The translations under genes and the position numbers were made by a program. The notes below the pieces were generated by a model. That model was not told where the DNA came from. It searched no databases and worked only from the letters and a program-made list of their open reading frames with translations. This document shows, piece after piece, positions 55,604 to 64,000 of a stretch of 64,000 nt of DNA. The stretch lies in NCBI GenBank assembly GCA_002839355.1, contig PGXW01000025.1, positions 21,777 through 85,776 on the forward strand, read 5' to 3'. This stretch comes from Spirochaetae bacterium HGW-Spirochaetae-2 (GTDB lineage Bacteria; Spirochaetota; Spirochaetia; Sphaerochaetales; Sphaerochaetaceae). How positions within the stretch are numbered: position 1 is the first letter of the stretch; every line of letters starts with the position of its first letter.

Positions 55604-58600
55604 TCAATTCTCCTTGAACGAGTTGAAATAGTTCTGGAGCAGCGTGTAGCTTGCCTTCAACCGCTCCCGGAAGGTCGGTTGGTTCCACGTTTGCCAGGTC
55701 AGCACCACCGGTTCTACTTCCTGCGCGGTGGACAGGAAGGTTCCCAACACCCGGTCGGTCTTGTTCTGGACCAATACCGCAGACACTGCGATTCCGTCAG
55801 AGGTTGTGGTGTGCAGCACATCCCGCAACGGATCGGTGAAGAAGGTCCGCTTGTCGTCGAGCACGGTTCCTGAAGAAGGGTCGGATACGTTGATCCGCGT
55901 CCAGGGAATGCGCAGTGACAGTGTGTTCCCTTCGACCTTCCAGTGGTTTGTGGATCCTGTCAATTCGCCCTGGTGAAGTTTGCTTGCATCTTCGTATTGG
56001 GCGGGTATCGGGGTACCGTCCTCCAACGCACGTGCCTTGTTGGTCAATTTATGCATGGATTCGAAGACTCCGCGCATCTCCAAGCCTTCGTACGTGCTGA
56101 ACTTGTATTGGGAGCCGTTGGCGGGGGGTATGGCAAGCAGCCGGGAGGTCTCCTTTCCATCGATGACCACGAGGTACTCCATGCCGGAGGGAGCGGATAT
56201 GGTGAGGTTCTTGTCGTACAGCAGTTCACCGAGTTCCCGCCCGAAGGTGTCCAGTCCGATCAGCACCCGCTCTTTCGAAAAGTCCAACGCGCCGGTAAAC
56301 CCAATATCGACATGGAGGAACGAGGCGTCGAGTCGCAATTCCACGTGTGTTATCGCGCCGGATCCCGGTGATGCGACAGCTGCCCGTTTTGGTTTGATCG
56401 CCTCATATGCCAAGATGCCGTAATTCTGTTCGGGGTCGACGGTGTTGTGCCACAGGATATGGCGGTCGTAGGGGATCATGTAGGGTTCGGTGGTCCAGGT
56501 CTTCTTGGTCCATTCATCCATCCATTCGAAGATGATACCCCCGGCATAGCCTTCGGTACGCATGGCTTCGAACATGCGGATGATTCCCTCGCCCTGCTGG
56601 AGTTCGCTCATGGATCCATGATGATAGCCGTCGGGACTGAAGTGGGCGTTGCCCATACCAGTCGCGAGGCCGAATTCAGCGACGACCGCAGGGTAGGCCG
56701 TGTGGTGTTCCATGAATTCCTTGAGATATCCTCCATAGCGGAAACGGCCGAATTCGTCTTCGTAGGCATCGTAGAGGGGATCGTTGTTCATGAAATCGGG
56801 GTAGTTCGGATATATGTGGTATGCGCCGAACAGGCCCGCCTTCAATTGTGGACCGGGAAGCAGGTTGTTGATGTCGACAGTGGTCCGGTCGTTCGATTCG
56901 TTGACCTTTTCCCCCTGCTCGTTGCGTTCCGAAGGGTGTTCGATCGGATCCAGGGTCGGCCAGTTGACGATTGCGACAGGATGTTGCCATCCATATGCCG
57001 ATTCTTCGTAGCTGAGCACATAGTCGGTGCTTTCGGCCAACCATGCTTCGGTAGGGCTGGCCACTGGCGTTGTGCGGATGTAGGCTCCGTTAAACAGGTA
57101 TCCTTCGTTCAGCAAGTCGGTATCCTCGACTTCATGCGGTTCCAGTTCCCTTCCCACCAGGTACCCGAGGATGTACGGCGAGACATCGCTGGTGTAGGTT
57201 CCCCAGGCCCTGCCGCGTCGCTCGGGGATGGTGGCGTTTCCATGGACCGCATCGATCACGTGGACGATTTCCTTTTGGTACTCCTCCTGGTAGTCGGTGT
57301 CGAGGTAATCGTTGCCGTGCGGTTCCTCCTCCGGCCAGATTTCCTGCATGAGCCACATCGGTTGCTGGGGGTGCAGTTGGTTGTATAGGAGGAAGGCATG
57401 GTAGAACTCCGGGTCGAGCAAGGTATAGATGCGTAGCGTATTGACACCCATTTCACCGATCTGGGTCAGCCAGCGGTAGTAGAGGGCCTTGTCCTTGGGA
57501 AAGTCGGTGAACCATTTTCCCGGCATGGCGATTCCCAGGTTGATGCCATGGATGAACAGGTCGTTCCAGCTGTCATCCTGCCACACCTGCAACAGGTTGC
57601 CGTGCGTTCGCGAGACCATGGTGGTTTGTCCGATGCTGGTGGTCACAGCTGTGGCCTTGCTTGGGGGAAAGCTCTTGCGCATATGGGCTTCGTCGAATAT
57701 CGACTGCATGAGGGGCAGGTAGATGTGCCAATAGAAGTTGTTTTCGCTTTCCAACGAATTCTGGACTGTGCGTCGCATGAGGTTCGGCACCCCTGCGAGG
57801 AAGGAGAATTTCAAGGGTGTGGGACTGTATGCCCAATTGCCCGCGAGATAATAGGTGCTGTGTGAGGCTGTTGTTCCTCGGACAATGGCTGGAAACGTGG
57901 TCTCCAAACCGAAATCCTTGAGCTTTTGCGCTCCTTGGGGTGTCGTATCCAACCGGTATTCGCCAAGCACCTCTGCGCCGGCCAGTGGTTCGACAATGTC
58001 GAACAAGTGGGTGTAATAGGTGGATCCCGAGAGACGCAACGTCCGTTCCCCGGCAGGGGTGAAGACGAATTGGTTCACGTCCGGCCCCAGGTCCTCGCCC
58101 ACGGTGAGTACCAGTATCTCGTCGTCCGTGTTGTAGCAGACGATTCCGCTACCTGTATAGTTCCACGATTCGCCACTCTGTTGCTCGTATATGCCGTAGA
58201 TCCACGAGGGGGTATCGCCGGAGGTGGACAGGTCGGCTACGAACTGTCCCGACCAGCCGGTCCATGTGGTCCTAAACATTTCGTAGAGTTGCGATTGAAT
58301 ATAGTCGGGTGTCGGGGTTGCGAAGGTGTTGTATTCGGCCACTACCGTGTTGGGACTGTCGCGGTTGAGAAAATCGCGCAGGGTATCGACATCGGTCTGA
58401 TCCATTCCACCATATATGAGGTTGCGTATGCCTTCCTCCATGTTGTTTCGGGAAAAGCCTTCGCCGTTGCGGTAGATTCCGTACGTATCGGCTATATAGA
58501 CCAGGTCCATGTCCTGGGGAATGGGATCGAGGGGAACAATCCGCTTCCCTTGCGGTTCCCCGGGGTAGTATCCCCTGTAGGTTGTTGTGGTCGAGAAGGG

Positions 58601-58843
58601 TTCGCCGGAAATGTCGTGGAGTTTGAAGTGGTGCAACAGCCAGCCCAGGCCAACGTGTGCCTTGGCGGTGGAGTCGGGGACGGTCTTGTTGTAGACGAGC
58701 ACTGAAAGGGGCAGAGTCGGCCTGGAGAGCCAGATGAGCCAGGGGGAGAGCAGCACCAGGACGAAGCCTATGCTCAGCAGCAGCGAGAGGCGAATGTGGG
58801 ATTTTCCCGGGATTGTTCTTCTCTTCTTCCGTTTCTTGCCCAT
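55604..58843 (-). CDS. Membrane-anchored clan-A-like glycoside hydrolase
   Basis: A protein of about 1079 residues with a basic N-terminus, one transmembrane helix (about 18-40) and a large extracytoplasmic part. The central TIM-barrel segment has IHGINLG, a WLTQIGEMGVNTLRIY strand, YLVGRELEP (candidate acid/base Glu) and VVAEFG (candidate nucleophile Glu), the layout of clan-A glycosidases such as GH2, GH5 or GH42 relatives. A beta-rich C-terminal region follows. I cannot name the family. The start is uncertain (ATG 58843, or GTG 58861); neither has a clear Shine-Dalgarno. It likely processes the polysaccharide made by the GT2 enzyme. Confidence 0.65.
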   Translation of the reverse strand: MGKKRKKRRTIPGKSHIRLSLLLSIGFVLVLLSPWLIWLSRPTLPLSVLVYNKTVPDSTAKAHVGLGWLLHHFKLHDISGEPFSTTTTYRGYYPGEPQGKRIVPLDPIPQDMDLVYIADTYGIYRNGEGFSRNNMEEGIRNLIYGGMDQTDVDTLRDFLNRDSPNTVVAEYNTFATPTPDYIQSQLYEMFRTTWTGWSGQFVADLSTSGDTPSWIYGIYEQQSGESWNYTGSGIVCYNTDDEILVLTVGEDLGPDVNQFVFTPAGERTLRLSGSTYYTHLFDIVEPLAGAEVLGEYRLDTTPQGAQKLKDFGLETTFPAIVRGTTASHSTYYLAGNWAYSPTPLKFSFLAGVPNLMRRTVQNSLESENNFYWHIYLPLMQSIFDEAHMRKSFPPSKATAVTTSIGQTTMVSRTHGNLLQVWQDDSWNDLFIHGINLGIAMPGKWFTDFPKDKALYYRWLTQIGEMGVNTLRIYTLLDPEFYHAFLLYNQLHPQQPMWLMQEIWPEEEPHGNDYLDTDYQEEYQKEIVHVIDAVHGNATIPERRGRAWGTYTSDVSPYILGYLVGRELEPHEVEDTDLLNEGYLFNGAYIRTTPVASPTEAWLAESTDYVLSYEESAYGWQHPVAIVNWPTLDPIEHPSERNEQGEKVNESNDRTTVDINNLLPGPQLKAGLFGAYHIYPNYPDFMNNDPLYDAYEDEFGRFRYGGYLKEFMEHHTAYPAVVAEFGLATGMGNAHFSPDGYHHGSMSELQQGEGIIRMFEAMRTEGYAGGIIFEWMDEWTKKTWTTEPYMIPYDRHILWHNTVDPEQNYGILAYEAIKPKRAAVASPGSGAITHVELRLDASFLHVDIGFTGALDFSKERVLIGLDTFGRELGELLYDKNLTISAPSGMEYLVVIDGKETSRLLAIPPANGSQYKFSTYEGLEMRGVFESMHKLTNKARALEDGTPIPAQYEDASKLHQGELTGSTNHWKVEGNTLSLRIPWTRINVSDPSSGTVLDDKRTFFTDPLRDVLHTTTSDGIAVSAVLVQNKTDRVLGTFLSTAQEVEPVVLTWQTWNQPTFRERLKASYTLLQNYFNSFKEN

Positions 58844-58885
58844 GGAGCCAGTATAAGTCACCTAGAAGCGGTTTGATAGAGGTTT

Positions 58886-59911
58886 TTACAGGAGGAAGAT
58901 CTCTTTGTCGAGGAAAACATTGACCAATTCCGGGTCGAATTGGGTGCCGGAGCAGAGTTTGATCTCTTCCACCGCGATTTCAGTCGGCAACGCCGCACGA
59001 TAGGCACGGCTGCTGGTCATGGCGTCGAAGGCATCGGCGAGGGATACGATACGCACATCCATGGGAATTTCGTCGCCCTTGAGTCCGTCGGGATATCCCC
59101 TCCCGTCGATACGTTCATGATGGCTTCGAATAATCGGTCGGTAGGGTTGGAACAGTTCGATGTGTGTGATGATGCGTTCTCCAGCCACTGGATGCATCTT
59201 GATGATCTCGTACTCTTCCTTTGTCAACGACGAGGCCTTGTTCAGGATTTCCTCCGAGATACCGATTTTGCCGATATCGTGCAGGAGCGAGCCACCCTCT
59301 AATATCTGGATGTTGTCGTGCGACAATTTGATCGCATTGCCGATTGCTACGGAAATGGTGCGAACCCGGCTGCAATGGCCTTTCGTATAGGCATCCTTCT
59401 GTTCGATGGTCTCCGAGAAGGCTTCGAGGGTAGCACGGGTAGTGTTCTTCAAGGAAAGCAGTGCGGCTTTCAACTTGGTCTCGAGTTCGACATGGCGGGT
59501 GAGGTAATTGGATTTCTCCGCGACCGCATCCTGTTGCATCTGGGACTTCGAGATGACCCGCTGTACACAAGAGACGAGCGATTCGCGGCGGACAGGCTTG
59601 GCCAGGTAGTCGGCGGCACCCGAACGGATTGCCTTCATGCCGGTATCGAGGTCGTTGAATGCGGTCAACATGACGATCGGGATGCGGGGATAGTTGCGCT
59701 GCATGATATCGAGCATCTCGAATCCGGACAGTCCCGGCATCTTTATATCGAGGAGCACCAGGTCGACATTGGCGGAATCTTGCTTCAGCACGGTCGACAG
59801 TTCATGACCATCCTTGCATGGAGTGACTTGGTAGCCCTCCTTTTTTAGCATTATCTGCAGGACCTTCCGGATTGCGGGATCATCGTCTGTTGTCACAATA
59901 TGCTTTGTCAT
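58886..59911 (-). CDS. Response regulator with HD-GYP c-di-GMP phosphodiesterase domain
   Basis: A 341-residue protein. The receiver domain has TTDDDP acidic residues, the phospho-Asp55 in LLDIKMPG and the Lys in YLAKPV. The C-terminal HD-GYP domain has GHCSRVRTIS, LLHDIGKIGI and the diagnostic HHERIDGRGYPDGL, so all catalytic residues are intact. It should hydrolyse c-di-GMP when phosphorylated. Its start lies one base after the stop of the ICMT-like gene and it is co-directional with the downstream glycan genes. The divergent histidine kinase at 60508 is the obvious candidate partner. Confidence 0.9.
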   Translation of the reverse strand: MTKHIVTTDDDPAIRKVLQIMLKKEGYQVTPCKDGHELSTVLKQDSANVDLVLLDIKMPGLSGFEMLDIMQRNYPRIPIVMLTAFNDLDTGMKAIRSGAADYLAKPVRRESLVSCVQRVISKSQMQQDAVAEKSNYLTRHVELETKLKAALLSLKNTTRATLEAFSETIEQKDAYTKGHCSRVRTISVAIGNAIKLSHDNIQILEGGSLLHDIGKIGISEEILNKASSLTKEEYEIIKMHPVAGERIITHIELFQPYRPIIRSHHERIDGRGYPDGLKGDEIPMDVRIVSLADAFDAMTSSRAYRAALPTEIAVEEIKLCSGTQFDPELVNVFLDKEIFLL

Positions 59912-59912
59912 G

Positions 59913-60449
59913 CTAGCTTCTCCGATGGATTATGTTCCGCAGCGATAGAAAAAACGGTGTCTCTTTCCGATACTCCCCATAGTCGGGAAACATTCTGGGG
60001 AATAGGAACGAGTCCTCGATGGCAATCAGGATAAGATTGCACACGACAAACCCGGCGCATACCAATACAATCCCGATGTCCCAGAAATAGACAGCTATGA
60101 GGATGTTAAGAATAGTATACCAAATAAAACCGGGATGTCTAGAAAAACTGTAGGTTCCGCCACGATAGGTTGTTCCCGGCCTGTTCGATGCAAATGGAAT
60201 CTCGATCAGAACCGAGTAGGCGAGCAGGGCTCCGAACACTAGCATCGACAGTAACAGGGGTATGACCATGGCTATGCCGAAGGGAGTGCGCCTGGTAATG
60301 AACATGATTGGATAGGGAATCGCCGTAAGGAAAAAACCGAGGTACAATCCCTTCTTAAGCAGATATTTGTCATACAACACTGCCACATCGTAGAGTCCTG
60401 AGAGCAAATATCCTGTGGCTCCGATAATAAATAGTTTGATTAAACCCAT
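59913..60449 (-). CDS. ICMT-like (isoprenylcysteine methyltransferase family) membrane protein
   Basis: A 178-residue protein with about five transmembrane helices and the C-terminal PEMT/ICMT motif TYSFSRHPGFIWYT followed by LIAIEDSFLFPRMFPDYGEYRKETP. Bacterial members are SAM-dependent methyltransferases of lipids or small hydrophobic acids, mostly uncharacterised. The ATG at 60449 begins right at the edge of the palindrome 60450-60475. It is first in the unit that continues with the HD-GYP regulator. Confidence 0.7.
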   Translation of the reverse strand: MGLIKLFIIGATGYLLSGLYDVAVLYDKYLLKKGLYLGFFLTAIPYPIMFITRRTPFGIAMVIPLLLSMLVFGALLAYSVLIEIPFASNRPGTTYRGGTYSFSRHPGFIWYTILNILIAVYFWDIGIVLVCAGFVVCNLILIAIEDSFLFPRMFPDYGEYRKETPFFLSLRNIIHRRS

Positions 60450-60465
60450 AACTTGTCTGTATACT
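60436..60465 (+). promoter_or_regulatory. Promoter for the sensor kinase gene
   Basis: TTGATT (60436-60441), an 18-bp spacer and TATACT (60460-60465). The boxes overlap the start of the divergent ICMT-like gene and the inverted repeat. Confidence 0.45.
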
Positions 60466-60475
60466 AGTACAAGTT
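60450..60475. promoter_or_regulatory. Inverted repeat in the divergent promoter, candidate operator
   Basis: AACTTGT (60450-60456) and ACAAGTT (60469-60475) form a perfect 7-bp inverted repeat with a 12-bp spacer that contains TATACT. The position between two divergent genes and over a -10 box fits a dimeric regulator. Confidence 0.5.
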
Positions 60476-60507
60476 GCATACATTTGGAAGTACATAAAGG
60501 AATTCGC

Positions 60508-63500
60508 ATGATCATTGATATCTCTACCATCATACCGGCAGTGGCATGTCTGTTATATCTGTTCTTTGTTATTTTTGGATTTCTGCAGTATAAGAAGGAC
60601 AGATTCTACTGGTCGTTCCAACTCTATATGATCTTCTTTTCCATATGGAGCTTCGGATCCATGATGATGCACCTGAACAGTGGTTTCATGACTCCGTTGT
60701 TCTGGAACAAGATCATGCTGATCGGTCTCCTTTCCGCTCCCTTCGCATTGAGCAACTTCATAGTCGACATCCTTGACCTGCACAAGCGCTCCATCCGCAT
60801 ATTCATTGCCGCCAGCTACCTGTTGATCATTCCGCTCATGTTCCTGAACTTCTCGGGAAGCATCGTGTTGGATGTCGGATTCACTCCCGAAGGTGTCTTC
60901 TATTACCAACTCGCCCCCGGATCGGTATTCGCCTACTCCATAAGCTACATCTACCTGCTTCTCACCCTTGGTATCCTGATGTTCAGTTCAAAGATCAAGC
61001 CGTTGCAGAAGTACCACAAGAACCTGTTCCTTCCACTGATCGGCGTGGTCATCATGCTCATCGGTATTTTCATGAATATCTTTCCCGAGGTGGGCAAGTA
61101 TCCGGTCGACATATTCTCCGCGACCATCAATGCGGTGTTGCTGTTCTACACGATCTACAAGTTCAAGCTGATCAATTATTCGCGCGTCGGATTGAATATC
61201 ATCTACTCTACGATACTTGCGATCATAGCTTCCGTTTCCTACTACCTGATCATCAAGTTCATCCAGTTGTACAACATTGATTTTGCTCCGGGAGATACTA
61301 CCCAACTCGCGATCATCCTCGGTATCGTGACGGTTATCATTATCCATCCGATCAGGAATTTCCTTACGTTCATCGTCGATATGGTTATAATTCCGAAGCG
61401 GCATCCGTACCAGACTACCATCAAAAATCTCAGCAAGAAGCTGACGACCATTGTCAATCTGCAGGAGCTCGGTGACGAGGTGGTCAAGAACTTGAGTACT
61501 GGCTTGAAGACAGAGTGGGTCGTATTCGCGGTCAAGCGGATTGGCGATGGCGACAGGTTCATCATGATCTCGAACAGCAAGTGCCCGACGGAGCTGAAGA
61601 CCGGTGACGAGCTGGTGTTCTCGTTTCCCAAGGAAATCGAAAACAAGCTGCAGCGGTTGAGTCGGGAAAACAGTTCGTCGATCATCAACGTGCACCCAGA
61701 TGAGCCGAGGCTGCAGGTGAGCGACCAGCTCCCCATGACAGACGTGCTGATCCCCCTCATATTCCGCAAGCAAATCGCAGGATATATCCTGATCGGCTAC
61801 GACTACACCAAATCGCTCATCACTTCGATAGAGGTCGAGGCATTGGAGATCCTTGCGGCGCAAAGCTCACTCTCGTTGGAGAATGCCCTTTCGTTCGAAC
61901 AGCTGCGGATCCAGGGCAACGAGCTTACCATGAGCAAGAACAAGCTGGAGGCGATATTCAATGGAATCGCATCGCCTGTGTGTCTGATCGATATTGATTT
62001 CACCATCCAGGAAGCCAATACTGCCGCGGTGACATTCTTCGGCAACAACAAGAAGGAGTTGATCGGGAACAAGTGTTACCGGGCGTTCTTCCACCGTATC
62101 CGGCCGTGTCCCTTCTGCCAGGCGCTCGATTGCCTGCACTCCGGTGTCCTGCAGGAAACCGAGACGGATGTTTCCGAGAGGATATACTCGTTCCAGTTCC
62201 ACAATGTGAAGGTTCCGGAGAATTCGAAGAGTGTCTTCATCGAGATCATCAACGACATAACCGAGCAGAAGAACCTGCAGGAGGAGTTGGTCAGGACCGA
62301 GAAGATGGCAGGTATCGGCACGCTGGCAGCTGGAATCGCCCACGAACTGAACAATCCCCTGGCAGGAATCTCGGGTACCGCCGAGATCATGCTCAGCGAG
62401 GTCGATGAGGGTCACCAGCACCATGAGTACCTTGAGGATATCCTTTCGTATTCGAAGACCGCGGCCGATGTGATCAAGGAACTCTCGATCTATTCACGCA
62501 AGGAACCGATCAAGGAAATCCAGCAGGTTGAGATAATCAGGGTACTCGAGTTCTCGCTACGCCTGGCGACCCGGGGAGTCGATTCGCAGAATATCGTGGT
62601 CAAGCGCAACTACCACGCCTTGCCGTTCATCGAGGCGAACGAGGGTGAGCTGCAACAACTGTTCCTTAACCTGATTGTCAACGCGATCCAGGCTATGGAA
62701 GGTAGGGGGACCCTCACGCTCACCTGCATGGAGGTCGATGGATTCGTCTATATCAAGGTGGGAGACACGGGCTGCGGTATCGCCGAAGAGAACCTCAACC
62801 AGATTTTCACCCCGTTCTTCACTACGAAGGCACCGGGAACCGGTACGGGACTCGGGCTTTCCAACTGCTACAGTATTGTCGAGAAGATGGGTGGACGCAT
62901 ACGGGTGAAGAGCGAGGAGCGTGTCGGTTCCGAATTCACCACGATATTCCCCATGGATGACGAGGGGCGGGATGCGATCAGCTTCGCCCTGGTCTCCGAC
63001 CAAGCCGGCATAAATGATGTGTTCTTTATCCAGCGGAAGGTGCTGGTCGGTGAGAAGGGGTATCTGGAGGAGACGATCCACAGGGCTGTCGACGAGAAGG
63101 CGACCCATATCCTCGCGTTCAAGGGGTTGCACCCGGTGGGGACCGTGTCGTTGATGACGTCGGACAACTTCTGGCCATTGCCGATCTCCCGTTACTTCGA
63201 TGTCGAGTCGGTGTTGCAGTCGCGCAACTGTTCGGAGATCATCCGGTTGGCGGTGCTTCCCGAAATGCGCAATACCGCGGTTTCGATCGGTCTGATAGTC
63301 CTGGTGTTCCTGTTGGCCCGCAGCAAGGGTGTCGAGAACATGATAATCGATGTGTTCGCCGACGATGTGAAGACGATCAAGCTCTATAAGAAGTTCGGCT
63401 TCGAAGAGGTGGGCACCTACTACTCGCCTTCGGCGGTCACGGTCCTGATGTTGCAGAGCAAGACGACCATGGAGAAGGACCAGAGCCAGCTCAGGCACTT

Positions 63501-63630
63501 CGTGCGACCCTTGTTCAAACGCTTGCGGCCCATGTTCAACTTTGGCAAATACACCCAGGGTGTGCTCGATGAGATGGACAGGATTCTCAGTGCCGACACC
63601 GAGGTTCCGGACGAGGAGAAGATCGGTTAG
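60508..63630 (+). CDS. Sensor histidine kinase with C-terminal acyltransferase-like (FeeM/GNAT) domain
   Basis: A 1040-residue protein. The N-terminus has about nine hydrophobic helices (to residue about 310; 7TM-type sensor region). A GAF-like region (about 330-480) and a PAS domain with a CPFC...C motif (about 500-590) follow. The kinase core has the phospho-His612 in [10 protein letters not shown], then [17 protein letters not shown] (about 752) and GTGLGLSN. After the ATPase come about 165 residues (825-990) of GNAT/FeeM type: [14 protein letters not shown], then [15 protein letters not shown]. FeeM relatives make N-acyl amino acids from acyl-ACP. AAAGGA fixes the ATG at 60508; the earlier ATG at 60415 is rejected. 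Confidence 0.85.
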   Translation: MIIDISTIIPAVACLLYLFFVIFGFLQYKKDRFYWSFQLYMIFFSIWSFGSMMMHLNSGFMTPLFWNKIMLIGLLSAPFALSNFIVDILDLHKRSIRIFIAASYLLIIPLMFLNFSGSIVLDVGFTPEGVFYYQLAPGSVFAYSISYIYLLLTLGILMFSSKIKPLQKYHKNLFLPLIGVVIMLIGIFMNIFPEVGKYPVDIFSATINAVLLFYTIYKFKLINYSRVGLNIIYSTILAIIASVSYYLIIKFIQLYNIDFAPGDTTQLAIILGIVTVIIIHPIRNFLTFIVDMVIIPKRHPYQTTIKNLSKKLTTIVNLQELGDEVVKNLSTGLKTEWVVFAVKRIGDGDRFIMISNSKCPTELKTGDELVFSFPKEIENKLQRLSRENSSSIINVHPDEPRLQVSDQLPMTDVLIPLIFRKQIAGYILIGYDYTKSLITSIEVEALEILAAQSSLSLENALSFEQLRIQGNELTMSKNKLEAIFNGIASPVCLIDIDFTIQEANTAAVTFFGNNKKELIGNKCYRAFFHRIRPCPFCQALDCLHSGVLQETETDVSERIYSFQFHNVKVPENSKSVFIEIINDITEQKNLQEELVRTEKMAGIGTLAAGIAHELNNPLAGISGTAEIMLSEVDEGHQHHEYLEDILSYSKTAADVIKELSIYSRKEPIKEIQQVEIIRVLEFSLRLATRGVDSQNIVVKRNYHALPFIEANEGELQQLFLNLIVNAIQAMEGRGTLTLTCMEVDGFVYIKVGDTGCGIAEENLNQIFTPFFTTKAPGTGTGLGLSNCYSIVEKMGGRIRVKSEERVGSEFTTIFPMDDEGRDAISFALVSDQAGINDVFFIQRKVLVGEKGYLEETIHRAVDEKATHILAFKGLHPVGTVSLMTSDNFWPLPISRYFDVESVLQSRNCSEIIRLAVLPEMRNTAVSIGLIVLVFLLARSKGVENMIIDVFADDVKTIKLYKKFGFEEVGTYYSPSAVTVLMLQSKTTMEKDQSQLRHFVRPLFKRLRPMFNFGKYTQGVLDEMDRILSADTEVPDEEKIG

Positions 63631-63642
63631 GATCCACATATA

Positions 63643-63673
63643 AGCAGGGTCCCGGTACTCTGCTCTATCTTTT
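63643..63673 (+). terminator. Rho-independent terminator after the sensor kinase gene
   Basis: AGCAGGGT (63643-63650) pairs with ACTCTGCT (63657-63664) with one mismatch around a 6-base loop, followed by CTATCTTTT. Confidence 0.6.
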
Positions 63674-63674
63674 G

Positions 63675-63917
63675 AACACAATGCACAGGGCTCTTGGACA
63701 GGAGATGTAGCCACATCTTCCGTCCACCCATGTACCTATCCGTCCTGGTTGTGAAGCTTCAAAACCGATCGGGGAGAACGTATCAAAAACACTGTAATCT
63801 CGAAATTTTTACGATAATAGGTTCTTTTGCTGAATTTATTCGAATTTCTGCACATTTCCAATAGAAAAATACAAACACGAGGGGGCTGTATTTCTATTTG
63901 CCATCACTACTGTCCGG
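63675..63917. other. Non-coding AT-rich stretch near the right edge
   Basis: No ORF here looks coding. The composition becomes clearly more AT-rich than the preceding gene. At about 63881-63903 GAGGGGGCTGTATTTCTATT resembles the G-rich ends of some insertion sequences, but no partner repeat is visible in the window. Confidence 0.35.
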
Positions 63918-64000
63918 TTATAATTCCATGAATTGTAGTTGTTTATTTTCAGAGTCGTCGAAGTCTTTGATGCCACACTTTTTAAGTATATGTTCCATAG
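63918..64000 (-). CDS. Possible C-terminus of a gene running off the window
   Basis: The minus strand is open from the right edge to a TAA at 63920-63918. The visible residues include ILKKCGIKDFDDSENK and end QFMEL. The stretch is too short to identify. Its closeness to an IS-end-like sequence makes a transposase tail one possibility. Confidence 0.25.
   Translation of the reverse strand, partial: MEHILKKCGIKDFDDSENKQLQFMEL

Overview
The window is a 64 kb piece of a spirochaete chromosome, most likely a Sphaerochaeta-type organism. I infer this from a spirochaete-style membrane-anchored coiled-coil protein (7959-9224), the gene orders rny-ymdB-tlyA and rpsT-HU-lnt-cinA-rho-rpmE, a TGS/uridine-kinase fusion, and moderate GC. 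No database could be consulted, so the genus is a guess. I see no rRNA, tRNA or CRISPR.

Layout. 1-9.2 kb: the end of rplQ, then rny-ymdB-tlyA, a GerMN-domain protein, and ptsI-der-HAD-coiled coil. 9.4-15.9 kb: pyrG and the chaperone run grpE-dnaK-dnaJ, then rlmB. 15.9-19.0 kb (minus): tatD, a broken dus gene and an unusually divergent purD homologue. 19.3-26.2 kb: a PSP1-domain protein with a damaged N-terminus, rpsT, HU, lnt, cinA, rho and rpmE. 26.3-30.5 kb: a galactokinase-fold protein lacking kinase motifs, surE, a Cys-cluster protein, nifS and nifU. 30.5-38.3 kb: a divergent pair of units. One side holds an SCP2-like protein, two iron-ADH-fold proteins with degraded active sites and a nucleoside kinase. 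The other holds an aldehyde:ferredoxin-oxidoreductase homologue and an outer-membrane barrel. 38.3-40.2 kb: an apparent mobile element with 22-bp inverted ends, carrying a transposase and a phosphoesterase. 40.2-48.0 kb: a lipase, a YihY protein, then a zinc-homeostasis cluster (ZIP, znuA-znuC-znuB-zur). 48.1-50.7 kb: a tandem-GNAT protein, a polysaccharide deacetylase and a GH16 lipoprotein.

The most interesting region is 49.0-63.6 kb. A tightly packed minus-strand unit encodes, in order, an ICMT-like membrane protein, a REC-HD-GYP response regulator, a membrane-anchored clan-A-like glycosidase, a metallo-beta-lactamase/pseudo-GGDEF/pseudo-receiver protein, and a HEAT-repeat/GT2 processive glycosyltransferase. 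It converges on the deacetylase and GH16 genes. It diverges from a 1040-residue sensor histidine kinase that ends in an acyltransferase-like (FeeM/GNAT) domain. A 7-bp inverted repeat lies across the divergent promoter. I read this as a candidate c-di-GMP-linked, synthase-dependent exopolysaccharide system whose sensor kinase may also make or bind an N-acyl metabolite.

A second theme is enzyme folds with altered catalytic residues (galactokinase-like, two ADH-like, PurD-like, GGDEF and receiver domains). A third is three genes within 6 kb (dus, PSP1, cinA) that appear to have internal deletions; this could be real decay or an assembly problem.
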